Assembly (NCBI RefSeq): GCF_024753205.1
Contig: NZ_JANUGZ010000002.1
Location: 992,001-1,056,000 of the forward strand
Direction: 5' to 3'
DNA from: Massilia aurea
GTDB lineage: Bacteria > Pseudomonadota > Gammaproteobacteria > Burkholderiales > Burkholderiaceae_D
Length of the DNA stretch: 64,000 nucleotides
Shown: positions 37,705-45,003 of the stretch, piece after piece
How the letters are laid out: each line of letters starts with the position of its first letter
How positions within the stretch are numbered: position 1 is the stretch's first letter
Position numbers and translations under genes: made by a program
Notes under the pieces: generated by a model
Seen by the model: only the letters and a program-made list of their open reading frames with translations
Database searches by the model: none
What the model was told of the DNA's origin: nothing

Positions 37705-38493
37705 CTAGCGGACGCTGCGCTTTTTGGCGGCTCGTCTGACCGCCAACTCTCGTGCAGCATCGAGCGCTGTATCATGGATCTTCATCCACTTACAGATTTT
37801 ATCTCCTAGTTCTGGTTGCAGAAATAGGGGGGCATTGACAGCATAACTCCAGGAACGATATCGGGTAGTTTTTCTCTCAGTACGACTGTAAAACATGTTT
37901 TGCCATGTCAACGCATCATGAGACGCATGATCCTTTTTTAGCAAAATGCTTTCCAAAACCGCCCCTTTTAATTGACCTCGAATTCTACTTTTACCTTTGA
38001 TGATATCTTCAACTTCTCGAACGCGCTCCCGAAGTACATCATCGCTGGGCTCTTCAGAATAGTGCCGTTTGTTTAATGGAACGCAGTACTGACGCAGTTT
38101 CCAAACAAGGGAATCAAGCTGAAGCAGCTCAAAACTATCAATAGTGAATGAGGTAAGAAGGTATCGGTCGCCATTCCACTGGGCCAAATGATTGAATAAT
38201 TTCTGTTCGCCCTCTTCCAATTCGATTCGAAAAGGAAGCAACTCTCTTATCCGTCCCAAAGCTTTTGTTAAGTTATGACTTATATCTTTAGTATTTATAC
38301 GATGAAGAATAAGAATGCACTTTAAGTATTTTTCCACAGCCTGGGATGCAGACCACAGAAATGGACCCGATAGGTGTGACTTCATTAACACCCTCGCGGC
38401 TACGTAATCCAAGTCTCCGGTGTCCCTAAAGCAACGGATCGCAAAATGATTTATTTTTGCGTGCTCAGTCGGCTCCCGATCGTCTTTCTCCAT
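37705..38493 (-). CDS. HEPN-domain protein (AT-rich cargo)
   Basis: 262 residues from ATG 38493 (MEKDDREPTEHAKINHF); a reading frame to 38619 is open but overlaps the Rz1 gene. Residues about 25-80 read as a HEPN domain: LDYVAARVLMKSHL, FLWSASQAVEKYLKCILIL and SHNLTKALGRIRELL. No canonical RxxxxH nuclease motif is clear at the usual position; RVLMKSH is the nearest. The remaining 150 residues are helical and basic toward the end (AVRRAAKKRSVR). HEPN proteins often act as RNases or as partners of nucleotidyltransferase (MNT) antitoxins; no MNT gene is adjacent. Very AT-rich, thus acquired. Confidence 0.65.
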   Translation of the reverse strand: MEKDDREPTEHAKINHFAIRCFRDTGDLDYVAARVLMKSHLSGPFLWSASQAVEKYLKCILILHRINTKDISHNLTKALGRIRELLPFRIELEEGEQKLFNHLAQWNGDRYLLTSFTIDSFELLQLDSLVWKLRQYCVPLNKRHYSEEPSDDVLRERVREVEDIIKGKSRIRGQLKGAVLESILLKKDHASHDALTWQNMFYSRTERKTTRYRSWSYAVNAPLFLQPELGDKICKWMKIHDTALDAARELAVRRAAKKRSVR

Positions 38494-38606
38494 GACAATT
38501 ACCATTATCGATGATAGATGCTTAGAGTAGCACGATGCATGGTTCCATTTCGCGAGTGCCAGACGGAAGTCTTGAAACTTGTATGGGCGCCTGCGATAGC
38601 GGACAG

Positions 38607-38849
38607 TCAATGCGGCCACGCCTGGACGGTCTTAGCATGACGTGCTGCGCATTCCGCATATTGCTGTAACAACTCGTTGGCCCATTCCTGCCATACATCA
38701 TAGTCCGCCGCAGCTGGGCGTTCAACGACCGGGCACAGCGCGGCCAGCGCGCTATCGAGAAATGCTTTTGTTGGCGGCTTCGATTGCGGCGTCGAGGTTG
38801 CGCACGCGGACAGGGTCAGGCACACAGCCAGCAGGAAGTTTCGGTGCAT
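38607..38849 (-). CDS. Rz1-like outer-membrane spanin lipoprotein
   Basis: 80 residues with a lipoprotein signal peptide (MHRNFLLAVCLTLSACATST, lipobox LSAC). After acylation the mature protein is short, Pro-containing near the start (STPQSKPPTKAF) and ends with a helical part. It overlaps the last 98 bases of the Rz gene in another frame, the classic Rz/Rz1 nested arrangement. With Rz it would fuse inner and outer membranes at the end of phage lysis. Confidence 0.82.
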   Translation of the reverse strand: MHRNFLLAVCLTLSACATSTPQSKPPTKAFLDSALAALCPVVERPAAADYDVWQEWANELLQQYAECAARHAKTVQAWPH

Positions 38850-39129
38850 TGCGCAGCTCCTTGGTGAGCGCCGACATGCGCGGCGCCAGGGTGGATTGAA
38901 TGGCGGCGAACTCGGTGGCCGCCGTGGTGATGCGCGCGGCGTCGGCCTGCAGCGTGGTCAGCGCCAGTTCCGACTGGCTGCGCATGGTTTCCGCGTGCGC
39001 GCGCTGCAACTCGGCGATCTCGGCGTCGTGCCGCCAGCCGTTCGTGAACCAGCCAGCAGCGCCTGCCAAAGCCATAGCCAGCAGCAGGCCCAGGCCGGCC
39101 GCCAGCGCGCGGTATTGGGCCGGGATCAT
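38752..39129 (-). CDS. Rz-like inner-membrane spanin
   Basis: 125 residues from ATG 39129 (MIPAQYRALAAGLGLLLAMA). An N-terminal signal-anchor helix (LGLLLAMALAGAAGWFTNGW) is followed by a long periplasmic coiled coil (HDAEIAELQRAHAETMRSQS; TTLQADAARITTAATEFAA) and a short Pro-containing tail. This is the i-spanin layout. Its start overlaps the ancestral stop of the endolysin gene (ATGA), and Rz1 is nested in its 3' end. Frame appears intact. Confidence 0.82.
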   Translation of the reverse strand: MIPAQYRALAAGLGLLLAMALAGAAGWFTNGWRHDAEIAELQRAHAETMRSQSELALTTLQADAARITTAATEFAAIQSTLAPRMSALTKELRNAPKLPAGCVPDPVRVRNLDAAIEAANKSISR

Positions 39130-39500
39130 GGCAACCCCTTCAAGCACAGCTCCGCGCTCGGCCTGGCGCCGGCGCGTGAGGCCACGCACTTCCTTGCCGC
39201 CGACCTTGTTCCACATCAGCAGAGCATTGCAGGCGCCGACCATGTCGCCCGCGTTCGTGCGCCGCGCCATGCTCGATCCGCAGAAGCCACTCACACCGAC
39301 GTTGTAGGCGATATCGACGAAGCCACCTTCTGGCCATTGGTCAGGCGCGCGAGCGGGATGCACATGGCGGTGCCGGCGGCGTGCCGCTCGAGGTCACGAT
39401 CGAGCTGAGCGCGGCACTGGGCGGGCGTGTACGTCTTGCCCCAGGCCGCGCATCGGACTGTCTGCACTTGGGCACCTAATAGAAAAGCCGCCCGGCGCAT
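39126..39500 (-). pseudogene. Phage endolysin (lysozyme, glycoside hydrolase 24-like), frameshifted remnant
   Basis: Recognisable lysozyme pieces lie in two frames. The first frame gives GKTYTPAQCRAQLDRDLERH and ends in ARLTNGQKVA; the second continues FVDIAYNVGVSGFCGSSMAR, NAGDMVGACNAL and GGKEVRGLTRRRQAER; then the first frame resumes as ELCLKGLP with a stop overlapping the Rz ATG. One base lost near 39312-39320 and one extra G near 39145 would explain this. The N-terminal part with the catalytic Glu region is also missing. Lysis by this endolysin should be abolished, although the spanins remain intact. Confidence 0.72.
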
Positions 39501-39662
39501 GGGTGCGAGGGGCGGCGAAGATCCTACTGGCGCAGGACCGGAGACACGGGAGCGGACGGCGGGGCTCTCACCCGCGGCTGGGCAGCTGCGCCCGTGATGA
39601 TCGGGGCCCTTACGTGGGCAAGACGGAAAGCCTCAGAGCTATCTGCTAAGTAGACCGCTAAT

Positions 39663-39696
39663 GCAAAAAGCCCGAACGTTTAACGGTTCGGGCTTT
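39663..39696. terminator. Bidirectional intrinsic terminator
   Basis: AAAGCCCGAAC (39667-39677), eight-base loop, GTTCGGGCTTT (39686-39696), with A-rich sequence on the left and TTCTTT on the right, so it works on either strand. It lies after the minus-strand gene at 39731-40093 and separates it from the lysis genes. Confidence 0.8.
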
Positions 39697-39730
39697 CTTT
39701 GGGCGTGCAGAGACATCCAGTGCGCAGAGT

Positions 39731-40093
39731 TTACGTCCAATACAGCCGTGTTGCAAGATTGTTGCGCAACTTCTTTTCAAGTTCGTTACGGGCAGCCATC
39801 AGCACGTCCTCGTACCGCGTATTCGGAAATCGCCAAGCCAAGGCGATTCCCTGGCTTTTGTAGATAGCCCAGCGGTCGCGCATCGCCAGACTATCGACCA
39901 TCGCGTTCACTGCCTCGCCTACCGTCAGGTCGGCGGCGCGCTGGCGTTCGTGCACGTCACGCTCGTAGACGCCCTCACCCGTCAGCTTCATGCCGGCGGC
40001 ACCCAGGTCGCGATCATCGGCGCGCATGAAGTCGACCCAGCAGGCCAACAGTAATGCATAAGGGTCCAGTTTGTTGAAAACTGACTTGGCCAC
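39731..40093 (-). CDS. Unknown phage-type regulatory protein
   Basis: 120 residues if the GTG at 40093 is used; the frame stays open about 50 bases further. Start and ribosome binding site are not convincing. Key parts are NKLDPYALLLACWVDFMRAD, AVNAMVDSLAMRDRWAIYKS and RFPNTRYEDVLMAARNELEKKLR. It has one predicted helix-rich domain and no membrane part. I have an impression of small proteins near late-gene control in betaproteobacterial prophages, but no named family. It ends just before a bidirectional terminator. Confidence 0.5.
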   Translation of the reverse strand: MAKSVFNKLDPYALLLACWVDFMRADDRDLGAAGMKLTGEGVYERDVHERQRAADLTVGEAVNAMVDSLAMRDRWAIYKSQGIALAWRFPNTRYEDVLMAARNELEKKLRNNLATRLYWT

Positions 40094-40426
40094 CTCGCTA
40101 CGGCGGACACGGCGAAGAGCTGAACCGGTGAGATTCTAAGTGTAGCGACGTCCGACATCAAGCTCTCCTGTGATTACACACACAGCTATTCTCCACGTTC
40201 AGACAGAAAATTTCCTACTAACAAAACAAAAAAATTGACATGCAACATAGTTGCGACGACTTTGATACATTGCTTGCAACGGCAACGGCAACGGCAATGG
40301 CTTGTCTAACTGATTTGCATTGCTCAAAAAGCGCCTGAGAAAACCCAAAAATCAGACACTATATGGACTTCGCCATTAAGAGAATTTGACCGATTTGATC
40401 AACAGTCACGAACTCCACAGGAGTCA
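40094..40426. promoter_or_regulatory. AT-rich intergenic region with a palindrome and GGCAAC repeats
   Basis: No gene. GCAACATAGTTGC (40242-40254) is a perfect palindrome with a three-base centre, just after TTGACA (40235-40240). About 20 bases further, CAACGG repeats three times, followed by CAATGG (40284-40307). The palindrome and its nearness to a TTGACA suggest a repressor-operator or promoter site for a phage-type regulator; this is inference. Confidence 0.4.
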
Positions 40427-41302
40427 TCAGACTTCAATAATCAAACTCTTTTCTATTTGATCAACGTATTTTTCTGCCCCTCTAGTTAATCTTCTAGAGA
40501 ACTCATTTTCGATAGCTAATCGTAATTCCTCAGAAGGGTTGCTTAAACGAGCTTTGCCAAACATGAGCACCTTATCATCTGGAAACTCATACTTTAAAAT
40601 ACCGGCACTTTGTGCGCAAATTAGCGTTCCGTAAACATATTGGAAATTTAAGCTTTTTTCAAATAAGATTTTTAAGTCACAATATGATTTATTTTGTTTT
40701 GCATCAGATAACGCTTTCATCGCGACTAGTGCGAGAAGACTTGATTTCGCCAAAAACGTCTTAATTTTTTCTGCATTCCACATAGTCCGAAGCTCTTCAG
40801 AACCGTTTAACACTCGCTCAACCGGTGCTCGTTTACGCACTTCGTCGCGGAGTTCACCGAACTGGCTTGGGAAGGTGTCGAGCCGACCTGCAATCTCGGA
40901 AGTTTTATTCGAAACTGTTTCAATCGTCGCACGAAGCTCACCAATCAGCAAATGCAATTCCTCGTTTCTCTTTTCTGCACGATCTTGCAGCGTTTGGCCT
41001 CCAGCAACTACCGTGCGCAAAGACGTTCCTATATTGCTGATATCTTGAGCTGACGCTTGAATTGACCCTAGCGAACCATTCATCGAGTTGCTGGAAACAA
41101 AGGAATAGATAATAGCCAGTACGCCAAGAACAAGAGAAGTAATTGTCGCAGCCACGCTTAGATATTCTGTAAAGCCTGGTAGAGAAGTCCAGTTCCTAGT
41201 TGCTAGAATCAAAATTATTCCAACAAGGATCACTACCGTGTAGAAAAAGTGAATTTGGAGGGAATTGTGTTCTTTTTCGAATTCAGGCTGTGACGGATCC
41301 AT
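40427..41302 (-). CDS. Two-helix membrane protein with coiled coil (AT-rich cargo)
   Basis: 291 residues. Two N-terminal membrane helices (FFYTVVILVGIILILAT and VAATITSLVLGVLAIIYSFV) are followed by a cytosolic coiled coil (EKRNEELHLLIGELRATIET; VSNKTSEIAGRLDTF). After it comes a 110-residue domain ending DKVLMFGKARLSNPSEELRL, which may be a winged-helix-like fold (YVYGTLICAQSAGILKYEF). No enzyme motifs are seen. AT-rich and isolated, so probably acquired cargo. Membrane-plus-coiled-coil proteins are common effectors in prophage-encoded exclusion, but that is inference. Confidence 0.65.
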   Translation of the reverse strand: MDPSQPEFEKEHNSLQIHFFYTVVILVGIILILATRNWTSLPGFTEYLSVAATITSLVLGVLAIIYSFVSSNSMNGSLGSIQASAQDISNIGTSLRTVVAGGQTLQDRAEKRNEELHLLIGELRATIETVSNKTSEIAGRLDTFPSQFGELRDEVRKRAPVERVLNGSEELRTMWNAEKIKTFLAKSSLLALVAMKALSDAKQNKSYCDLKILFEKSLNFQYVYGTLICAQSAGILKYEFPDDKVLMFGKARLSNPSEELRLAIENEFSRRLTRGAEKYVDQIEKSLIIEV

Positions 41303-41982
41303 ATGTTCCTGTGCAATGGTATGGTTTAACTTAAAGCAACATTTAATGTTGCAATTTGGAAATTATTTGGTATATTACAACATCCTATGCGTTCGCGCTA
41401 TAAGCATTCTCTTTGCCTGTGGCACCAAGACATCAGATTTGCCAATGGCGATATCGAACAGCGATTTCTCTAGTCATAAAGTCTTGTATTTGATATGAAA
41501 TTCTTTGAAGCCTGTTGTGTTTTATTCCCCACATCTACAATCATAAATCGTTGGTTCACGAGCGGGACCGGCGTGTGGTGGTGAGAGACCTACTGCGTTC
41601 GAATAATAATTTTATTCGGCGACAGCATGCAGATCTGAAGGGGAAGATCATTCCGGTCAACTTGCATGATGTCATCGAGAAAATTTACGTCGCACCCGCT
41701 GAGGCTCGATGACTCATTGATCTAGTCAAAAAGTTGTTTGACAATATGACTTTTCCGACATCTTACGATACTCAAACTTGGCACACCCGCCGGTCCCCTA
41801 TCAGATCAATGCATACTTGCTGTCCCAGCGAGCGGCCGCCCGGCTGAGTCATTCCCGATAACTCTTTATCATCCGGAAACCCTGGATTTCCGGGCTTCAT
41901 TTGACGTTACGCGCCATTTTCACGCCACACTAACCGTCAAATGCACCGTAAAATGTCCCTTCGACTCCCCACGATGCTATAA
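41303..41982. other. 680-bp stretch without a supported gene
   Basis: Composition shifts from AT-rich (to about 41,500) to mixed. A 65-codon frame at 41515-41712 (plus) has no ribosome binding site and no recognisable family. Sequence around 41881-41960 (CCCTGGATTTCCGGG with flanking GC-rich text) forms a weak hairpin. It may carry the promoter of the gene at 41983 and relics of former genes. Confidence 0.45.
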
Positions 41983-42627
41983 ATGGCTATCCCAACTGAA
42001 CCAGTTAGCGCGCTTACACTCATATTATCCAGCGCTGTAGTGAGCGCTGGCGTCAACGTCACATGGAGCGTTATCGCCCGATACTTGGATCGGCGCAAAG
42101 AAGCCCAAAAGATCGATCACGTGTATCTTTCGTTGGCTCTGCAGATGGAGGAGTTCGCACGTCAGTGTAACGGGCGCATCTACGATGTAAGCGAGGCATT
42201 GCGCCGGTACTATGATGACCATGACATGGCCGCATTCGAAAACTTTTCACGATTCGTTCTTGACTTTGCGCCTGAGCCAGATTGGGTGTCACTTCCAATC
42301 CCATTTGTGGCGAAGATAAAGTCTCTACAGAGCCGCTTCGACCAGTGCAACTCTTGGGTCAACATGCAATCCCAGCTATGGGCTGGACTTGATGATGCGT
42401 ATGCTCTCGACGAAGAGCGGCTTGCGTTCTATGGTAAGAAAGCATGCGAAACCGCTGCTGACATCCGTTCAAAAATCAAGGCAGGGCCCGGCGAAAATGA
42501 AGACTTGATCTCGCATTTCGACACGGTCTTGGAGAGTCGCCGAAGTCTCTATTCACAGTATCCTGATAGCCATACATTCATCCCTGAATTACGAGCGCAG
42601 TTTGACAGCTTATGCCCCGCTCATTAG
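41983..42627 (+). CDS. Single-helix membrane protein, unknown function
   Basis: 214 residues from ATG 41983. One N-terminal membrane helix (SALTLILSSAVVSAGVNVTW) is followed by basic residues (RYLDRRKEAQK) and a helical cytosolic domain with VYLSLALQMEEFARQCNGRI, NFSRFVLDFAPEPDWVSLPI and VLESRRSLYSQYPD. I do not recognise a family. It lies on the opposite strand to the damaged integrase and overlaps its end by 18 bases. Likely cargo of the element. Confidence 0.65.
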   Translation: MAIPTEPVSALTLILSSAVVSAGVNVTWSVIARYLDRRKEAQKIDHVYLSLALQMEEFARQCNGRIYDVSEALRRYYDDHDMAAFENFSRFVLDFAPEPDWVSLPIPFVAKIKSLQSRFDQCNSWVNMQSQLWAGLDDAYALDEERLAFYGKKACETAADIRSKIKAGPGENEDLISHFDTVLESRRSLYSQYPDSHTFIPELRAQFDSLCPAH

Positions 42628-43444
42628 CCCAGAAAGCTCGCCAATTTTCTCCTGGGCTTGTAGGGCGAGATCGAGGTTTTTTTCGAGGTAACCCATTGTA
42701 GTAGCATGACTCTTGTATCGCATGACTCTCTGCATAGTCTGGACTGGCACGCCTGCCTCGGAAAGCAACGTGGCAAAGGTGCCACGCAGACGGTATGGCG
42801 TAATTCCTTTGAGCGAGCAAGAGGTGTTCGCCAGGCGCATCACCTGGCGCGCGAAGCCGGATTGAAATTCCTTCCCGTCCTCTCTAGTCACCATCAAGCC
42901 TTGGGCCTGACGCAGCGGCTGAAGGTGTTCGACCAGCCAGTCCGGCATTGGCACCGGTTCGGCTCCCCTACCCTTCGTGATTCCAGGCGTGTAGGTTGCA
43001 CGCTGCCAGTCGACCCACTCCCACCGGGCCGAGGCGCATTCGCTTTCGCGTAGGCCCAAACCAAACATCAAGCGCACGGCGGTGGCTACCACTGGCTTGC
43101 GCTTGGCGGCCTCGTCGATCGCGTCGAACCAAGTGCGTGCCACGTTGAGCTGCAAAATAGCGCGCGGGCGCTTCTGCACCTTGAGCATCGGCACGCGCCA
43201 TGGCGCCGCCGCCAATGTGCCTCGCTTGACCGCCCACATGGTCAGTAGCTTCAGGATACGTAGCCAAGTGGTTTGCGCTGGCCGGCTTGTGGTCCTGTAG
43301 GTGCCGGTTGCGTGCCAGTTCGACGTCGGTGGTGGTGGTGCTGTGGATGGCCTTGGGGCCGAGATCATACATGTTCAGGCGCCGGAACGTATCCACGCTG
43401 CGAATATGGGCCGCGCTGGCAACCGGCCTGTGCACTACGTACAT
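42610..43444 (-). pseudogene. Tyrosine recombinase (integrase), frameshifted
   Basis: The intact frame covers 252 codons from 43368 to 42610 and contains the catalytic domain: GLGLRESECASARWEWVD (Arg I), ITPYRLRGTFATLLSEAG (HxxR with Tyr for His), and RYKSHATTMGYLEKNL with the nucleophilic Tyr. The upstream part sits in another frame (NMYDLGPKAIHSTTTTDVEL, LARNRHLQDHKPASANH). Removing one base in CCAAGTGG at 43264-43271 joins PASANH to WLRILKLLTMWAVKRG, so a one-base insertion disrupts the gene. The 5' end is unclear because a DnaB fragment abuts it near 43,440. It should be non-functional unless frameshifting rescues it. Confidence 0.72.
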
Positions 43445-43701
43445 GCCATCGAGTTCAGGTACGGCAAACAGTCGCCCAGCTTGGCGCGCAGCGCGTCGCC
43501 CAGCGAGATCACGTCGCAGCTGCGGCCGGCGGCCAAGTTGCGCATCAGCTCACCGAAGATTACGGCGTGGTCGGACAGAAAAAAGTGTTCGGCGCGGAGA
43601 TCGCCGAGCCGATCGACTGCTTCGTTGTCGCGCAGCAGCGCGCCGATGACGCTTTGTTCAGCGTCGAGGTTGTCCGGTAGCGGTTTAATTTCGTTGCTCA
43701 T
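43435..43701 (-). pseudogene. DnaB-type replicative helicase, N-terminal fragment
   Basis: 88 residues starting MSNEIKPLPDNLDAEQSVIG. The segments NLDAEQSVIGALLRDNEAVD, HFFLSDHAVIFGELMRNLAA and DVISLGDALRAKLGDCLPYL match the N-terminal domain of DnaB helicases. The frame stops at 43435, just where the helicase linker should begin; the ATPase domain is absent. The start overlaps the upstream replication-protein fragment as ATGA, so these were once adjacent genes of a phage replication module. Confidence 0.75.
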
Positions 43702-44111
43702 GCTGGCTCTCTCGATTCGTGGATTTTTTGCGCTGCCTTGCCTTGCGTAGTTAGGACGTACTGGCCATTGACGTCAATCGCCCACGGGCGCAGGTAGTTG
43801 CCTTCGACATACTTACGGAACGCTGCCCGCCAGTCCTTGTAGCACTTGGTGGCACCCGTGCCGCCGGGCGGGAACCGGCGACGGAACTCGACCCAGGCCA
43901 GTGCCGTGAGGTCCTGCGGCAGCCCGGCCTCCTCGGCATAGCGCCACAGCGGCGCATAGTCGCGCAGTGGCCGGTCACCCTTCTCGGCGCAAACATCGAG
44001 GAAGGTTTGCAGCGCGATCGCTCCAGGCTTTCTCTCGGTCGAATCGAGGCCCCCGTCAGGAGGTTTGGGGGAAGTTATTTTAATGTAAATGAAGATGTAG
44101 ATGGAGGGCCG
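43698..44111 (-). pseudogene. Phage replication protein, C-terminal fragment
   Basis: An open frame without a good start codon, from about 44111 to the stop at 43698. It encodes a well-formed C terminus: ALQTFLDVCAEKGDRPLRDY, APLWRYAEEAGLPQDLTALA, CYKDWRAAFRKYVEGNYLRP, then a C-terminal tail ending KIHESREPA. I recall this pattern from replication (O-like) proteins of betaproteobacterial prophages. The N-terminal DNA-binding half is absent or lies in another frame in 44120-44240. Its stop overlaps the DnaB start. Confidence 0.55.
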
Positions 44112-44239
44112 TCACCCTGCCGCCCACCAAAGGGAGGCTTTGGTGCTAGCTTAGGTAGGCCAGGGGGCGGGGCTATACCGATCTGCCGAATCCGTGCGAA
44201 GGGATTCAAGGGCACTCGCTTGGAAAGCGCACGGTCTAG

Positions 44240-44767
44240 ATTACCGATGCGATCTTCGAAGCAGTATGGGCAAGCGCGAGCGTCCCCCTCCGCGATGCCA
44301 TGGATCTTGCGTATCTTACCGGCCAGCGACCTGCAGATGCACTCAAGATGACCGAGCATGACATCATTGATGGACACTTAATCGTGACCCAGGAGAAAAC
44401 GAAACAGCCGCCGCGCATCAAGATCATCGGACAGCTGGCCACGCTACTCGATCGCATCAAAGCTCGCAAGGCAGGGTGCAAGGTAAAAACTGCCGCATTA
44501 CTGGTCAATCTAAATGGAAAGCGACTGACTGCGCCTGCGCTACGCGCGCAGTTCGACAAGGCGCGAACGGCGGCGGCCGTTGCCGTGCCAGACCTGGCGG
44601 AAGAGATCAAACAGATGTGGTTCTACGACCTGCGCGCGAAGGCGGCCGATGACACGGCGGACGACCTGGGCGATCAGGCAGCGAGCAATTTACTAGGGCA
44701 CGAAAATGTCCAGACGACTCGCCGACACGACCTGAGGCGGGGCAAGATAGTCGCCCTTACGAAGTGA
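44240..44767 (+). pseudogene. Second tyrosine recombinase, C-terminal remnant lacking the catalytic Tyr
   Basis: 175 codons. The frame is closed on the left by TAG at 44237. It encodes ITDAIFEAVWASASVPLRDA, MDLAYLTGQRPADALKM (Arg I), HLIVTQEKTKQPPRIKI, MWFYDLRAKAADDTAD (HxxR motif with Tyr in place of His) and ASNLLGHENVQTTRRHDLRR. At the end the nucleophile position, usually Tyr (RHYLRRG or similar), reads Asp. The N-terminal arm-binding and core-binding parts are missing. It points to the tRNA-Gly gene 70 bases away, the usual int-att arrangement, so this was probably the element's original integrase. Confidence 0.75.
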
Positions 44768-44805
44768 AGTAGGTTTTTTTGTGGAACGGTCTGATTTTTG
44801 TGGAG

Positions 44806-44833
44806 CGGCGAAGATAGATTTTTCGCCGTTTTT
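44806..44833 (+). terminator. Intrinsic terminator next to the right attachment repeat
   Basis: CGGCGAA (44806-44812), a nine-base loop, TTCGCCG (44822-44828), then TTTTT. It ends the integrase-remnant transcript one base before the tRNA-Gly repeat. Confidence 0.8.
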
Positions 44834-44834
44834 C

Positions 44835-44883
44835 ATTGGAGCGGGTGAAGGGAATCGAACCCTCGTCGTAAGCTTGGGAAGCT
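44835..44883. repeat. attR: Right attachment repeat (attR), inside tRNA-Gly
   Basis: The 49-bp identical partner of 34766-34814. It covers the 3' end of the intact tRNA-Gly gene, two bases beyond CCA through the anticodon arm. Confidence 0.92.
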
Positions 44884-44910
44884 TCTGCTCTACCATTGAG
44901 CTACACCCGC
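44837..44910 (-). tRNA. tRNA-Gly, anticodon CCC
   Basis: 74 nt on the minus strand, from GCGGGTGTAGCTCAATGGTA to GATTCCCTTCACCCGCTCCA. The acceptor stem GCGGGTG/CACCCGC is perfect, CCA is encoded, the T-arm GAGGGTTCGATTCCC is standard, and the anticodon loop is TTCCCAA. The integrated element joins at its 3' half, and the element supplies an identical 3' end, so the tRNA is intact. Confidence 0.97.
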
Positions 44911-45003
44911 GTTGCCAGCATTCTACGCGCGTTTGCGAAGGTTTGACAAATTCTCAACCGAAGTGCGCGCATGCTGCTTGTTAGCCATGCGCGCAGCATC
45001 ACA

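Noticed and set aside
40277..40307. Possible CRISPR or tandem-repeat array from the CAACGG units
   Set aside because: Only three to four hexamer copies and no spacers; a short simple repeat at most. No CRISPR array was seen elsewhere.
41515..41712. Possible 65-residue plus-strand protein in the 680-bp gap
   Set aside because: No ribosome binding site and no recognisable features.
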